Shown: positions 18,444 to 27,304 of the stretch, one piece after another | How positions within the stretch are numbered: the first letter of the stretch is position 1 | Layout: each line of letters starts with the position of its first letter | DNA from: Psychrobacter coccoides | GTDB taxonomy: Bacteria > Pseudomonadota > Gammaproteobacteria > Pseudomonadales > Moraxellaceae | Assembly (NCBI RefSeq): GCF_017498085.1 | Contig: NZ_JAGBKM010000024.1 | Location: 1 to 49,225, forward strand | Direction of reading: 5' to 3' | Length of the DNA stretch: 49,225 bases | The notes under the pieces: model-generated | Told to the model about the DNA's origin: nothing | Databases searched by the model: none | The model's input: only the letters and a program-made list of their open reading frames with translations | Program-made: the position numbers and the translations under genes

Positions 18444-19346
18444 TTGATACAATTTATAGAGTTATTACAAGGCAATCTGTCCTTGACACTGGTGCTGTTT
18501 GCACTACTTGGTCTTTGTGTAGGCAGTTTTTTGAATGTGGTGATTCATCGCATACCACTGATGATGGTCGCAGAGTGGCGCCAAGAGTGTAGCCACTTTA
18601 TGTCACAGCAGGCAGATATGCCAAATCAGCATACCTCAGCGCTTATGCAAATCGTCGCTGCTGATACGCCTATAAGCTTAAGTATGCCCGCTTCGAGTTG
18701 TCCACACTGCACTCATAAAATCAGGTGGTATGAAAACATACCCTTGATAAGTTGGCTGATACTACGTGGACGCTGCTCAGACTGCAAAACACCAATTAGT
18801 ATCCGTTATCCTATCGTAGAGCTTGTCACTGCCCTCCTGTCTGCGTTGGTCGTTTATCAGTTCGGAGTGACGACTGCAGGGATGGCTGCGCTCGTATTAG
18901 TATGGACACTGATTGCCCTAACTGGGATTGACTTTGATACTCAGCTGCTGCCTGATCGCTTAACCTTTCCGCTTGCAGGCTTAGGGCTGGCAGTCAATTC
19001 ACAAAGCTGGTTTGTCTCACCTACCCAGTCAATTTGGGGTTTACTATTAGGCTTTTTATCCCTGTGGGTGGTGGTTAAAATGTTTTATCTGCTGACTAAA
19101 AAGCACGGCATGGGTCAAGGTGACTTTAAGTTATTGGCAGTGATGGGCGCTTGGCTAGGCCCGTTGATGCTACCGCTGATCATTCTTTTGTCTTCTTTAT
19201 TAGGCTCCATCGTCGGTCTTATTTTGATGAAAAAACAAGGGGAAAGTCAGCCTTTTGCATTTGGCCCCTATATCGCCATCGCAGGTATCATCGCCCTATT
19301 ATATGGCTCAGACATCGTTAACTGGTATTTGGCGATGTACGCTTAA
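18444..19346 (+). CDS. pilD: Prepilin peptidase / N-methyltransferase PilD
   Basis: PilD cleaves the leader of type IV prepilins (and type II pseudopilins) and methylates the new N-terminal residue. The 300-residue membrane protein has the N-terminal GSFLNVVIHRIP motif (27-38), the four-cysteine cytoplasmic site (Cys86, 89, 111, 114), and the two catalytic aspartates of bilobed aspartyl peptidases, in GIDFDTQLLPDRLT (Asp163 or 165) and GMGQGDFKLL (Asp227). The start is TTG, 14 bases after the pilC stop codon and preceded by AAGGA; no upstream ATG is available. Confidence 0.96.
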   Translation: MIQFIELLQGNLSLTLVLFALLGLCVGSFLNVVIHRIPLMMVAEWRQECSHFMSQQADMPNQHTSALMQIVAADTPISLSMPASSCPHCTHKIRWYENIPLISWLILRGRCSDCKTPISIRYPIVELVTALLSALVVYQFGVTTAGMAALVLVWTLIALTGIDFDTQLLPDRLTFPLAGLGLAVNSQSWFVSPTQSIWGLLLGFLSLWVVVKMFYLLTKKHGMGQGDFKLLAVMGAWLGPLMLPLIILLSSLLGSIVGLILMKKQGESQPFAFGPYIAIAGIIALLYGSDIVNWYLAMYA

Positions 19347-19464
19347 AGTACGCCCTAACGACTGGCGCTTATATAATAAGCGCTTTATCAAGCGTTTGGT
19401 TAGTGATACATTATAGCTAGGTATGCTACCCCTCCTTACTTTATCAGCTTAATAAGTCACTATT

Positions 19465-20184
19465 ATGTCAATAAACAACGCATCAACAGACTCTGGTTTA
19501 GACTCTCAGTCTGCCCTTAATAATAACCGTCCACAAACCATTAATACCAGCAAAAGCAAACGGCTGGTGGTGGGTTTGACAGGTGGCATTGGTAGTGGCA
19601 AATCTGCTGCCAGTGATTGGTTTGCAGAGCAAGGGATAGACATCATTGATGCAGATGTGATCGCACATACTGTGGTCGCTAAAGGTAGCCCTACCCTACG
19701 TAAGATTCAGAAAAAGCTTGGGGACTGGGTGGTGGATGCAGAAGGCCATATGGACCGTGCTGCGGTACGTACGCATGTGTTTGCAAATCCAGCGGCGCTG
19801 ATCAAGCTTGAAGAGATTACCCATCCTGCTATCCGTGAAGCGGCAAAGTCTCAGCTAAAAGCAAGCACCTCACCTTATGTGATTTTATCTGCACCGCTAT
19901 TAATTGAAGCAGCCGAAGCAGGTCTTGCCAACCTATGTCAACGCATCTTAGTCATCGATGTCAGTGAGGATACCCAGCTGGCACGCGCCAGTCTACGTGA
20001 CGAGCAAAGCATGATCAAAATAAAAGCCATTATGGCCAATCAGCTTGATCGTGAGGAGCGTAATCGTCATGCTGATGATATCGTGGTAAACAATGCAGAC
20101 CTAGCTGCGTTATACCAGCAACTAGAGCCCTTACATCAAAACTACCTTACGCTTGCCCAGCAGTTGAAGTACGCTGTCGATTGA
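19465..20184 (+). CDS. coaE: Dephospho-CoA kinase
   Basis: CoaE phosphorylates the 3'-OH of dephospho-CoA, the last step of coenzyme A synthesis. P-loop GLTGGIGSGKS (37-47) and DIIDADVIAH (about 60-69), then the lid helix with LRDEQS and NQLDREER, are all present. The 239-residue product has an unusual 30-residue Ser/Asn/Thr-rich N-terminal extension before the family start; the ribosome site for the ATG at 19465 is weak, so the true start could be nearer codon 30. Its last 38 bases overlap the convergent rlmB gene. A coaE gene next to pilD is common in gammaproteobacteria. Confidence 0.95.
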   Translation: MSINNASTDSGLDSQSALNNNRPQTINTSKSKRLVVGLTGGIGSGKSAASDWFAEQGIDIIDADVIAHTVVAKGSPTLRKIQKKLGDWVVDAEGHMDRAAVRTHVFANPAALIKLEEITHPAIREAAKSQLKASTSPYVILSAPLLIEAAEAGLANLCQRILVIDVSEDTQLARASLRDEQSMIKIKAIMANQLDREERNRHADDIVVNNADLAALYQQLEPLHQNYLTLAQQLKYAVD

Positions 20185-20917
20185 CCTCATAAAGTGCCAT
20201 ACCTGTAGCCACGCTCACATTCAAACTTTGCAGATGTCCATGATCGTTGCCTGACATAGGGATATATACCAGCTCGTCACAACTCTCGGCAGTCAGACGG
20301 CGCATGCCTTCTCCTTCTGAGCCCATGATTAAAGCGCTCTTACCTGTCATATCTACAGTATGGATAGGCTTAGCATCTGCATTTAATGCCGTTCCAAATA
20401 CAAAGACGCCCGCTTGCTTAATGTGGGATAAGGTTCGAGCCAAGTTGGTTACACTAATGACCGGCATCATCTCTGCAGCGCCCACAGAAACCTTGGCAAC
20501 TGTTGGCGTCAGACTGGCGGCATGATGCTTCGGACAAACCACGGCATCCACACCCATCGCTACAGCGGTACGTAGACACGCACCAAAATTGTGTGCATCT
20601 GTAATCTGATCGAGTACCAATAATAAGCAGCGCTCGTTTGCAACGAGGGTATCTAGCAAGCTTTCGTTAGTGAAGCTGAGTGGGCGAGCATGCAGTACGA
20701 CGCCTTGATGCTGCGGGCTACCACACAATTGCGTGAGCTTGTCTTTTTGAGTGGGTTGCACACTGACGCCATTTGCTTGGGCAGCACTGATAATGTCTTG
20801 AACATGGCTGTCGCTCTCGCGGCCTTGCTGTACAAATAGGCTCAGTGCATCTAGTGGACGATGGGTAAGTAAGGCTTCAATCGCATGAATGCCATAAAAA
20901 TAGCTGGGTTTTGCCAT
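20147..20917 (-). CDS. rlmB: 23S rRNA (guanosine-2251-2'-O)-methyltransferase RlmB
   Basis: This is a SpoU-family (SPOUT) methyltransferase that modifies G2251 of the 23S rRNA P-loop. The 256-residue protein has the N-terminal substrate-binding domain (FYGIHAIEALL, 7-17) and the three SpoU motifs: LDQITDAHNFGACLRTA (motif 1), ALIMGSEGEGMRRL (motif 2) and LQSLNVSVATGMALYEV (motif 3), which form the knotted SAM site. Distinguishing RlmB from other SpoU members rests on length and the full N-terminal domain. Its 3' end overlaps coaE by 38 bases. Confidence 0.94.
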   Translation of the reverse strand: MAKPSYFYGIHAIEALLTHRPLDALSLFVQQGRESDSHVQDIISAAQANGVSVQPTQKDKLTQLCGSPQHQGVVLHARPLSFTNESLLDTLVANERCLLLVLDQITDAHNFGACLRTAVAMGVDAVVCPKHHAASLTPTVAKVSVGAAEMMPVISVTNLARTLSHIKQAGVFVFGTALNADAKPIHTVDMTGKSALIMGSEGEGMRRLTAESCDELVYIPMSGNDHGHLQSLNVSVATGMALYEVNRQRTSTAGQA

Positions 20918-20958
20918 AGTAGATCAACCTAATAAAAAGTCCAAATAAGAGAACTTTA

Positions 20959-21003
20959 ATAAAAAAGAAACAAATAAAATCTATAGGATATTATTTGTTT
21001 CTT
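20959..21003 (-). terminator. Terminator of ppnP
   Basis: AAGAAACAAATAA and TTATTTGTTTCTT are 13-bp perfect arms around a 13-base loop. On the minus strand the stem runs into six T residues. It separates ppnP from rlmB. Confidence 0.75.
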
Positions 21004-21140
21004 GATTGTAGTGTAACCAGTTGCCTTGTTTTGAGCGTTATCGTTAGTGTCTAATATCAAGGTACTCTAAATATCAACGTACTCTAATCAAAACATCTTT
21101 TGCTCAATACAGACCTGTTTATGAGATACTCAAACTGGCC

Positions 21141-21476
21141 TTAGCCTTCTAGGTGGCAAACATATTGCACAATCTCATCCGTACGTAGATTGAAGCTACT
21201 ATTGCCTTGCACCACGAAAGACTGACCTGCCCGATAATAGCTAAACTCTTCATCACCATTAATCTTCACTTCACACTCCCCGCTAATGATCTCGATACGC
21301 TCAGAGGTATTGGTGCTGAACTGATACTGCTCGATGGTATTGTCGCAGGGTAGAATAACGCCTAAAGTCTTGTGCCGCCCATCCTCAAACATAATGGTAT
21401 GGCTAGAACAGCGACCATCATAAGATATTGTGGCCTGAGCATTGACTGTCACATTGGTAAACTGTGCCGCTGACAT
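21141..21476 (-). CDS. ppnP: Pyrimidine/purine nucleoside phosphorylase PpnP (YaiE family)
   Basis: This is a small single-domain cupin (DUF1255). The E. coli homologue splits several nucleosides to base and ribose-1-phosphate. The 111-residue product contains the family text DGRCSSHTIMFEDGRHKTLGV (about 20-40), LPCDNTIEQYQF and the cupin segment ERIEIISGECEVKINGDEEF, ending with YVCHLEG. AAGGAAG precedes the ATG. It is monocistronic, with a terminator downstream. Its function follows from the family; nothing in the context adds to it. Confidence 0.9.
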   Translation of the reverse strand: MSAAQFTNVTVNAQATISYDGRCSSHTIMFEDGRHKTLGVILPCDNTIEQYQFSTNTSERIEIISGECEVKINGDEEFSYYRAGQSFVVQGNSSFNLRTDEIVQYVCHLEG

Positions 21477-21941
21477 AGTGGCTTCCTTATCAAATAATTA
21501 TTGCTAAACTAAAAAATAAGACGACTATTTTAGGCTGATAAAGCTTGCTGCTGTACACGTCTGTGACGCATTAAACCCGCTTATCCTTATCATTAAAGCA
21601 ATGGCTTCTTAATAGATTGCTTCTTGGGTATTTAGCACGACACCAACACCTAAAATATTGATTTTACTGCCTAATCTTATGGTAAAATCTCAACATTCTC
21701 GAACTAAACCATGGTTTTTGGCGTGGACATATGTATGCTGTGTCGCCAGATATGGTGATTAGGTAAGATTATGCTACCACATTATATCTATAAAGTTTGT
21801 TACAGCAGAGCAGTAAATGATGAGTAATATGTCGCATAAAAGTACCAAAAAATAGATTATTATATCGTGCCTTATGGGACTGCTTTGGGCACAAATAGAC
21901 TTTTTAAAGATAAAATTTATAGCGGGTCAGTTTTGATACTA
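21477..21941. other. Intergenic region between ppnP and recN
   Basis: This divergent spacer must hold promoters for ppnP and recN. Apart from the palindrome next to recN (listed separately) no gene, tRNA or repeat is recognised. Confidence 0.45.
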
Positions 21942-21968
21942 TATACTGACTGCTAGTCTGTATACAAT
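21942..21968 (+). promoter_or_regulatory. Palindromic candidate operator and -10 box upstream of recN
   Basis: TATACTGACT (21942-21951) and AGTCTGTATA (21955-21964) are 10-bp inverted arms with one mismatch around a 3-base centre. The right arm overlaps TACAAT (21963-21968), a good -10 hexamer 28 bases before the recN ATG. An operator here would block transcription. The right half ends in CTGTATAC, reminiscent of half a gammaproteobacterial LexA box, but the spacing differs. Function is inferred. Confidence 0.4.
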
Positions 21969-21995
21969 ATTAACCGTCTACCACGAGAGGCCTTG

Positions 21996-23675
21996 ATGCT
22001 GTTATCACTAACCTTATATCAGTTCGCACTCATCGATGAGCATGAGCTGAGTTTTGCTGAAGGCTTTAATGTCATTACTGGTGAAACAGGTGCTGGCAAG
22101 TCGTTACTGCTCGATGCGATGGCGTTATGTGCTGGCGCACGGGCAGACAGTGCGATGGTCAGGCATGGGGCAGCGCACGCTGATATTTATGCACAGTTTG
22201 ATGTGGCGGACAACCCTATAGTGGCAGAATGGTTTGCTTCTCATGAGCGCTCTTTAGAGGAGCCAGAGGTGCTGATTCGTCGACAGCTGAGCAGTACTGG
22301 CCGCTCAAAAGCATGGTTAAATGGGACGCCTATAAGCTTAGCAGAATTAAAAAGCTTAGGGGCACTGCTCGTCAACATTCATAGTCAACACGCCCAGCAA
22401 GCACTTCTTAAGCCTCAATTCGTGGTTGGGTGGCTTGATGAGATGGCGAAGCTGACCCCACTGGCAGCTCAGACAGCCAGTAGCTACCAACACTATCAGC
22501 AGCTAAAGCGCCAAGCCGATGAGATTATCAGCCGAGAAGCGCAGCGCCAAGACCGTATCGAGCTGCTCCAAAACCAGCTGGCAGATATCGAGCCCTTACT
22601 GGCTGTCGACTATACAGAAGTCGAAGCTGAGCATGAGGAGCTGTCCAATATTGAAGCTTTAATGATAGAGGCCAGTCGCAGTCTACACTTGTTGGACAGT
22701 GATACTGATGAGCCCGATGTCATGACCTTGCTTGGTCAAGCCATCAAACTGTGCGACCATCAAATCGATGTCAGTCAAACCTTTCATCAAGCCTCAGAGC
22801 AACTGCATCTGGCGCAGCAGCAAATCACAGAAGTGACCGTGCTATTAGCAGACTATGCCGAGCAGCAGTTGCCTGACCCTGAGCGCTTGCAAGAGTTAGA
22901 CAATCTTATCAGCCTCGGTCATCGTCTCTCACGCAAGCATGGCTTGCCAGCAAATGATTTGATAGCAGAAGCCAATGTCTGGCAACAGCAACTAGAAGAG
23001 CTAGAAAATGAGCCTAGCAGTGACGCTTTAGCGGCCCAAATTGAGGAGGCGTGGCAAACGTACCTTGAGTTGGCAACGGCGCTAAACGACCAACGCCAAA
23101 AGGCCGCCCCGGCGATTAGTCAACAGCTGATTGAGCAGCTACAGCCACTTGCCCTCCCCAATGCTCGCTGTGAGTTTGTTTTTACCAAAAAATCAGACCC
23201 AAGCCTCTATAATGCTCAAGGCTGTTTTGATATAGATCTGCTGTTTAGTGCGAACGTCGGCATGCCGATGCAACCGTTACATAAAATCGCTTCAGGGGGC
23301 GAACTATCAAGGATGGCTTTGGTCATGCAAGTGCTACAAGTGACCAATAGCGATAACAATGCCGCTAAGCCAATGTTGGTCTTTGATGAGGTCGATGTCG
23401 GTATCAGTGGCGGTACTGCGCAAGTGGTCGGTGAGCTGTTACGCACGCTAGGACAGACTCAACAGCTATTAGCCATCACCCATCAAGCACAGGTCGCAGC
23501 GCAAGCGCATCAACATATTTTGGTACAAAAGCATCACGACCAGCAAACCCAAAGCGAACTGATTGTGTTGGTTGATGATGCGCAGGTCAACGAGCTGGCA
23601 CGTATGTCAGGTGGTGTGACCATCACTGATGTGACCCGTGACCATGCACGCAGTCTACTGAGCGATATCAAATAG
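21996..23675 (+). CDS. recN: DNA repair protein RecN
   Basis: RecN is an SMC-like ATPase that gathers DNA ends in double-strand break repair. The frame opens with TTG at 21993, but GAGAGG lies five bases before the ATG at 21996, giving 559 residues. Walker A GETGAGKS (29-36) is N-terminal, a coiled-coil region runs from about 150 to 390, and the ABC signature ASGGELSRMALV and Walker B MLVFDEVDVGISGG are C-terminal, followed by AITHQAQVAAQAH. In many bacteria recN is DNA-damage inducible; a palindrome lies at its promoter. Confidence 0.97.
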   Translation: MLLSLTLYQFALIDEHELSFAEGFNVITGETGAGKSLLLDAMALCAGARADSAMVRHGAAHADIYAQFDVADNPIVAEWFASHERSLEEPEVLIRRQLSSTGRSKAWLNGTPISLAELKSLGALLVNIHSQHAQQALLKPQFVVGWLDEMAKLTPLAAQTASSYQHYQQLKRQADEIISREAQRQDRIELLQNQLADIEPLLAVDYTEVEAEHEELSNIEALMIEASRSLHLLDSDTDEPDVMTLLGQAIKLCDHQIDVSQTFHQASEQLHLAQQQITEVTVLLADYAEQQLPDPERLQELDNLISLGHRLSRKHGLPANDLIAEANVWQQQLEELENEPSSDALAAQIEEAWQTYLELATALNDQRQKAAPAISQQLIEQLQPLALPNARCEFVFTKKSDPSLYNAQGCFDIDLLFSANVGMPMQPLHKIASGGELSRMALVMQVLQVTNSDNNAAKPMLVFDEVDVGISGGTAQVVGELLRTLGQTQQLLAITHQAQVAAQAHQHILVQKHHDQQTQSELIVLVDDAQVNELARMSGGVTITDVTRDHARSLLSDIK

Positions 23676-23758
23676 CCACCCTACCCAACCTCGGTTGATT
23701 TTGTGTAGATAATCACCATATAGTAGGGTCCCATCTTCTTTAAACTGTATCTGTATCT

Positions 23759-24322
23759 ATGTCTAACGCTAATTTGACCCATCACTTCTTGATTGCAACG
23801 CCGCAGCTGCCAGACCCACGGTTTGAGCAGGCGCTGATCTATATCTGCCGCCATGACAAGCAAGGCGCACTGGGGCTTATGGTAAATCGTCCCCTTGAGC
23901 AATCACGTGTTGGCAAACTACTAGAAGACTTAAGTATTGAGGTGACTGACCCGCAAGTGATGGAAGATCTGGCGCTACAGGGTGGCCCGGTGTATCCTGA
24001 GGTTGGCTTTGTGCTCCATACTGGCCAGCCTGAATGGGCGTCTTCGTTTGCGATATCAGAAAATGTCTGTATCACCACCAGTCAAGATATTCTCAAGCGT
24101 ATCGCTGCCGGTCAAGGTGTGGGACATTATCATCTGTGTTTAGGCCATGCCAGCTGGGGCAAAGAGCAGCTCGAACGGGAGCTGGCTAACGGTGATTGGT
24201 TGGTGTGTCCAGCTGATCTGAACTTATTATTTGATACGCCATTTGCAGAGCGTTGGCAGTCCGCTGCAGACAAGATAGGCGTCAACTTTGACTATTTAAG
24301 CAGTGATATTGGTCACGCCTGA
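23759..24322 (+). CDS. yqgE: YqgE/AlgH family protein (UPF0301)
   Basis: The 187-residue product has the family signature: [40 protein letters not shown] (about 6-45), [15 protein letters not shown], and [24 protein letters not shown]. The biochemical function is not established; AlgH was named from alginate regulation in Pseudomonas. It lies upstream of ruvX, a widely conserved pairing. The ribosome site is weak. The pairing with ruvX suggests a shared housekeeping role. Confidence 0.95.
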   Translation: MSNANLTHHFLIATPQLPDPRFEQALIYICRHDKQGALGLMVNRPLEQSRVGKLLEDLSIEVTDPQVMEDLALQGGPVYPEVGFVLHTGQPEWASSFAISENVCITTSQDILKRIAAGQGVGHYHLCLGHASWGKEQLERELANGDWLVCPADLNLLFDTPFAERWQSAADKIGVNFDYLSSDIGHA

Positions 24323-24439
24323 CAATGCCTTTGACCGTATAAAACCCACTGCTTTTGCTAAAACTCAATCCACCACATCATATTTAGCATTATTGGCTCA
24401 ATGACTCATCGCCGCAATGACTAAAGGGAAGCCGTTATT

Positions 24440-25000
24440 ATGGTCGACAATACTGGCAGCACAGACACTAAGACAGCTACAGAGACGGACATGTCCGCTG
24501 AGCATGCAACGAATACTTGTCAAACCGATCCAACCCCAAAAGAGCATTTGATTTTGGCATTAGATTACGGTGTCAAAAAAATGGGGATGGCGCTTGGCAA
24601 CACCATTACTGAGACGGCTCGTGCTTTTGATATTTTGGCAATGGATAATGGGCAACCGGATTGGGATAATCTGTTAGGCATCATAAGAATATGGGGCGTC
24701 ACCCAAGTGTTGGTTGGGCTACCGCTGAATATGGATGGCAGTAGCTCTATGTTGTCCAAACGTGCTCATAAGTTTGCACGCCGGCTAGCGCATCGACTAA
24801 TGGAGCGACACTTACCCGTGAAAGTAAAATTATGTGACGAGCGCCTGACCTCTGTGGCAGCTCGTGAGTTGGCATGGGAGCAAGGCTGGATTCAAGATCC
24901 TCGTGACCCCATTGACGACATCTCTGCCTGCATACTGCTGTCTACCTACTTCTCTGACCCAAATAGTGCCATCGCCATTAGTGCCATCAAAGCTGAATAA
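24440..25000 (+). CDS. ruvX: RuvX/YqgF family Holliday junction resolvase-like nuclease
   Basis: RuvX (YqgF) is an RNase H-fold nuclease implicated in pre-16S rRNA 5' processing and Holliday junction resolution. Motifs seen are LALDYGVKKMGMALG with Asp42, LVGLPLNMDGSSS (91-103), CDERLTSVAA with Glu134, and a C-terminal DPIDDISACILL with Asp159/160, matching the acidic catalytic triad. An N-terminal extension of about 33 residues, rich in Thr, Asp and Glu, precedes the fold; total length is 186 against about 140 usual. AAGGGAAG precedes the chosen ATG. Confidence 0.94.
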   Translation: MVDNTGSTDTKTATETDMSAEHATNTCQTDPTPKEHLILALDYGVKKMGMALGNTITETARAFDILAMDNGQPDWDNLLGIIRIWGVTQVLVGLPLNMDGSSSMLSKRAHKFARRLAHRLMERHLPVKVKLCDERLTSVAARELAWEQGWIQDPRDPIDDISACILLSTYFSDPNSAIAISAIKAE

Positions 25001-25068
25001 GTAAGCTTGTGGCTCACAGTATTTTATTACCACCGCACCATCACCCACTGATAGAACGACTGACTGTT

Positions 25069-25560
25069 ATGACCAATGCTTCAGAACGCCCTTTGCACAG
25101 CAAATCGCAATATGGCTTTGCGCCGCTTGCTATTGCTCGTATCAAAGGCGCACAGCGTGCCAATCAAGTAGCAATCTATCTTATATATGCCGCTATCATC
25201 GCTTTTATCGTTTTTGGTACTGTCGCTAGCATCAAAGCATTTCATGATAATCAGCTGCTGTATCAATTGTTTTATAACTTACCTTACGCTTTGATCGCAC
25301 TCACCATTCCCATCAGCCTTTATAATGCCTTTATCATCTATCGTTATCGCTTAAATCAGTCCTCGATGGTGGTTATGACTGTGGGCGTCTCAGCCATTGT
25401 CCTTATTGGTGGGTTGTTATTTGCTGATACGGCTTGGCTGGGATTGGCTTGCTGGGTAGGTGTGGCTTTTTTGTTTAAAGTGAGTTTTAAGCGCTTTTTT
25501 AATTTTTTGGCCGCAAAGCAAGAGGACGATAGTGTCGAGGCGACCACTAAAAGGTCATAA
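25069..25560 (+). CDS. Hypothetical membrane protein (163 aa)
   Basis: I do not recognise the family. The product has four hydrophobic segments: about 36-57, 69-91, 103-121 and 124-140, in a small polytopic layout with a positively charged N-terminus and a hydrophilic C-terminal tail. The frame also extends to a GTG at 25009, eight bases after the ruvX stop codon; neither start has a strong ribosome site, and I prefer the ATG at 25069. It is likely co-transcribed with ruvX and the downstream TusA-like gene. Confidence 0.7.
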   Translation: MTNASERPLHSKSQYGFAPLAIARIKGAQRANQVAIYLIYAAIIAFIVFGTVASIKAFHDNQLLYQLFYNLPYALIALTIPISLYNAFIIYRYRLNQSSMVVMTVGVSAIVLIGGLLFADTAWLGLACWVGVAFLFKVSFKRFFNFLAAKQEDDSVEATTKRS

Positions 25561-25631
25561 AGCATGTTAGATCCGCTTATCCGCCTTGAGTAATACACCA
25601 CTTTAACTTATTTAATCGACTTAACAAGACT

Positions 25632-25958
25632 ATGACTACTTCTATATCTGACTCCAGCATACAGCACCATCTAGACACTCAAGGACTGATTTGTCCTGAG
25701 CCTGTGATGATGCTGCATCGTATGATTCGTCGTGCTGATGCAGGTGATGTGATCGAAATCCTTGCCACCGATCCTGCGACCACTCGTGATATTCCTAATT
25801 TTTGTCGCCATTTGGGGCACACGCTTGTCCATCAAGAGACACTGGCTGAAAATGTGAGCATCGATGTTGATCCCGACGAGATCACTGTTGCAGACGATGA
25901 TGAGCTGCCTACGAGCGCTACCCTGTATCGGTATGTGGTCAAGAAAAAAGACGTTTAG
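25632..25958 (+). CDS. TusA-like sulfurtransferase
   Basis: TusA-family proteins relay persulfide sulfur, for example in tRNA 2-thiouridine synthesis or molybdopterin pathways. The 108-residue product has the defining CPxP motif: LDTQGLICPEPVMMLHRMIRR (14-34) with active Cys21, followed by GDVIEILATDPATTRDIPNFCRHLGHTLV. The C-terminus is about 25 residues longer than E. coli TusA. No tusBCD genes are nearby, so whether it is the true TusA or a paralogue with another partner cannot be told. Confidence 0.88.
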   Translation: MTTSISDSSIQHHLDTQGLICPEPVMMLHRMIRRADAGDVIEILATDPATTRDIPNFCRHLGHTLVHQETLAENVSIDVDPDEITVADDDELPTSATLYRYVVKKKDV

Positions 25959-26095
25959 GGCCTCCTTAGGACCTCAACGCTTGAATAAGACAGCGTACAC
26001 TCATTAGATAACGAGTATGGTCGCCACCCTGTCTGGGTGTGATAGCATTTTTTATGTTCAACTGACTGTATCTCATCGGCAAAAAGGTAAACCTC

Positions 26096-27280
26096 GTGTT
26101 AGCAGCCAAAAAACAGTACGTAGAATGGTATGAAAACGACAGCTTGCACCAAACTCGTTGGTTGTCTGAGAGTGGTCATAAACCGCCCACTCGCATCGTT
26201 TTGGTCGACGATACCACAACGGCAGATGAGGCCTATCGTCTAGCTTGTGCAGGTACGTCGATGCTGTGGCGAGGTGACTTTCACAATGGGCGGCAATTAC
26301 TACAAGCCCTCAATCGGCGTATCGACCGTGCTGAAGCGCGGGCCAAGCTGCGTCAAGAAAAAAAAGCAGCCAACAAATCTAATATTAAGCCAGACAATCA
26401 AGCGCTACCAAATCTATTTCATCAGCAGCGCCAAATGACCGCCCAGCGCTCACGTCTATTAAGCCGTTTATTATTGGAGCTGGATGCTGACTATAGCAGC
26501 CAGCTGCGCCGTGCCCCTGAGGTCAGTACGGCTTGTGTGGCAGCTTTTGGCTCATTGAATGAGCCTTGTCTGCTGTCATTTCGTGACCTACAAGGAGCGT
26601 TAGGGGCAGCAGGATGGCGAGAAAAAGGCGTACCGATTACAGGCTTAGAGCTATCCATTTATCCGCATTATGGTGTTTTTGCACCGACTCGTCATGAGTA
26701 TGTGCAACTGCTACTCGATGCACCGTTGCCTGAAGCTTGTGATGTCGCCTATGATATCGGTACGGGCACGGGCTTATTGGCTATTGTCTTAGCCAAACGT
26801 GGCGTGCAGCAAATCATTGCTACAGATGTAAATCCTCGTGCTTTGGCTTGTGCCAGCGACAACCTGACCCAGCAACAGCTTACTAACGTGCAGTTACAGC
26901 AAGCGGATTTGTTTCCGAAAAATGCACCGCCTGCAGATCTCATTGTCTGTAATCCACCTTGGCTCCCCACCAAACCAAGCTCGCCACTTGAGTACGCTGT
27001 CTATGATTATAACAGCCTCATGCTGCGTGGTTTTTTGCAGGGGGTGAAGGCACATTTAAGCGAACAAGGAGAGGTCTGGCTGATCTTGTCAGATTTGGCA
27101 GAGCACCTACAACTGCGTACTCGTGATGAGTTATTAGGCTGGTTTGCGGATAACGATTTAGCAGTGAAATACCGTCTCGATACCAAACCTAAGCACGGTC
27201 GCAGCCAAGACCATACTGATCCCTTGTATGCTGCTCGCAGTGCGGAAATCACCTCGCTGTGGTGTTTGCAACCTGCCTAA
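26096..27280 (+). CDS. Class I SAM-dependent methyltransferase with NPPW motif
   Basis: The C-terminal half is a Rossmann methyltransferase: motif I DIGTGTGLLAIVLAKRG (220-236), acidic motif II IIATDVNPRAL, and motif IV VCNPPWLP (285-291). NPPW/NPPY motifs occur in enzymes that methylate exocyclic amines (adenine N6, guanine N2 or glutamine N5). The N-terminal 190 residues, including a charged helical stretch (75-125), match nothing I know with confidence and may recognise the substrate. The start is GTG with AAAGGT upstream. Substrate unknown; rRNA, ribosomal protein or DNA are all possible. It is followed 25 bases later by xerD. Confidence 0.85.
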   Translation: MLAAKKQYVEWYENDSLHQTRWLSESGHKPPTRIVLVDDTTTADEAYRLACAGTSMLWRGDFHNGRQLLQALNRRIDRAEARAKLRQEKKAANKSNIKPDNQALPNLFHQQRQMTAQRSRLLSRLLLELDADYSSQLRRAPEVSTACVAAFGSLNEPCLLSFRDLQGALGAAGWREKGVPITGLELSIYPHYGVFAPTRHEYVQLLLDAPLPEACDVAYDIGTGTGLLAIVLAKRGVQQIIATDVNPRALACASDNLTQQQLTNVQLQQADLFPKNAPPADLIVCNPPWLPTKPSSPLEYAVYDYNSLMLRGFLQGVKAHLSEQGEVWLILSDLAEHLQLRTRDELLGWFADNDLAVKYRLDTKPKHGRSQDHTDPLYAARSAEITSLWCLQPA

Positions 27281-27304
27281 TATATAACCGCTGAGTACCT
27301 AATT

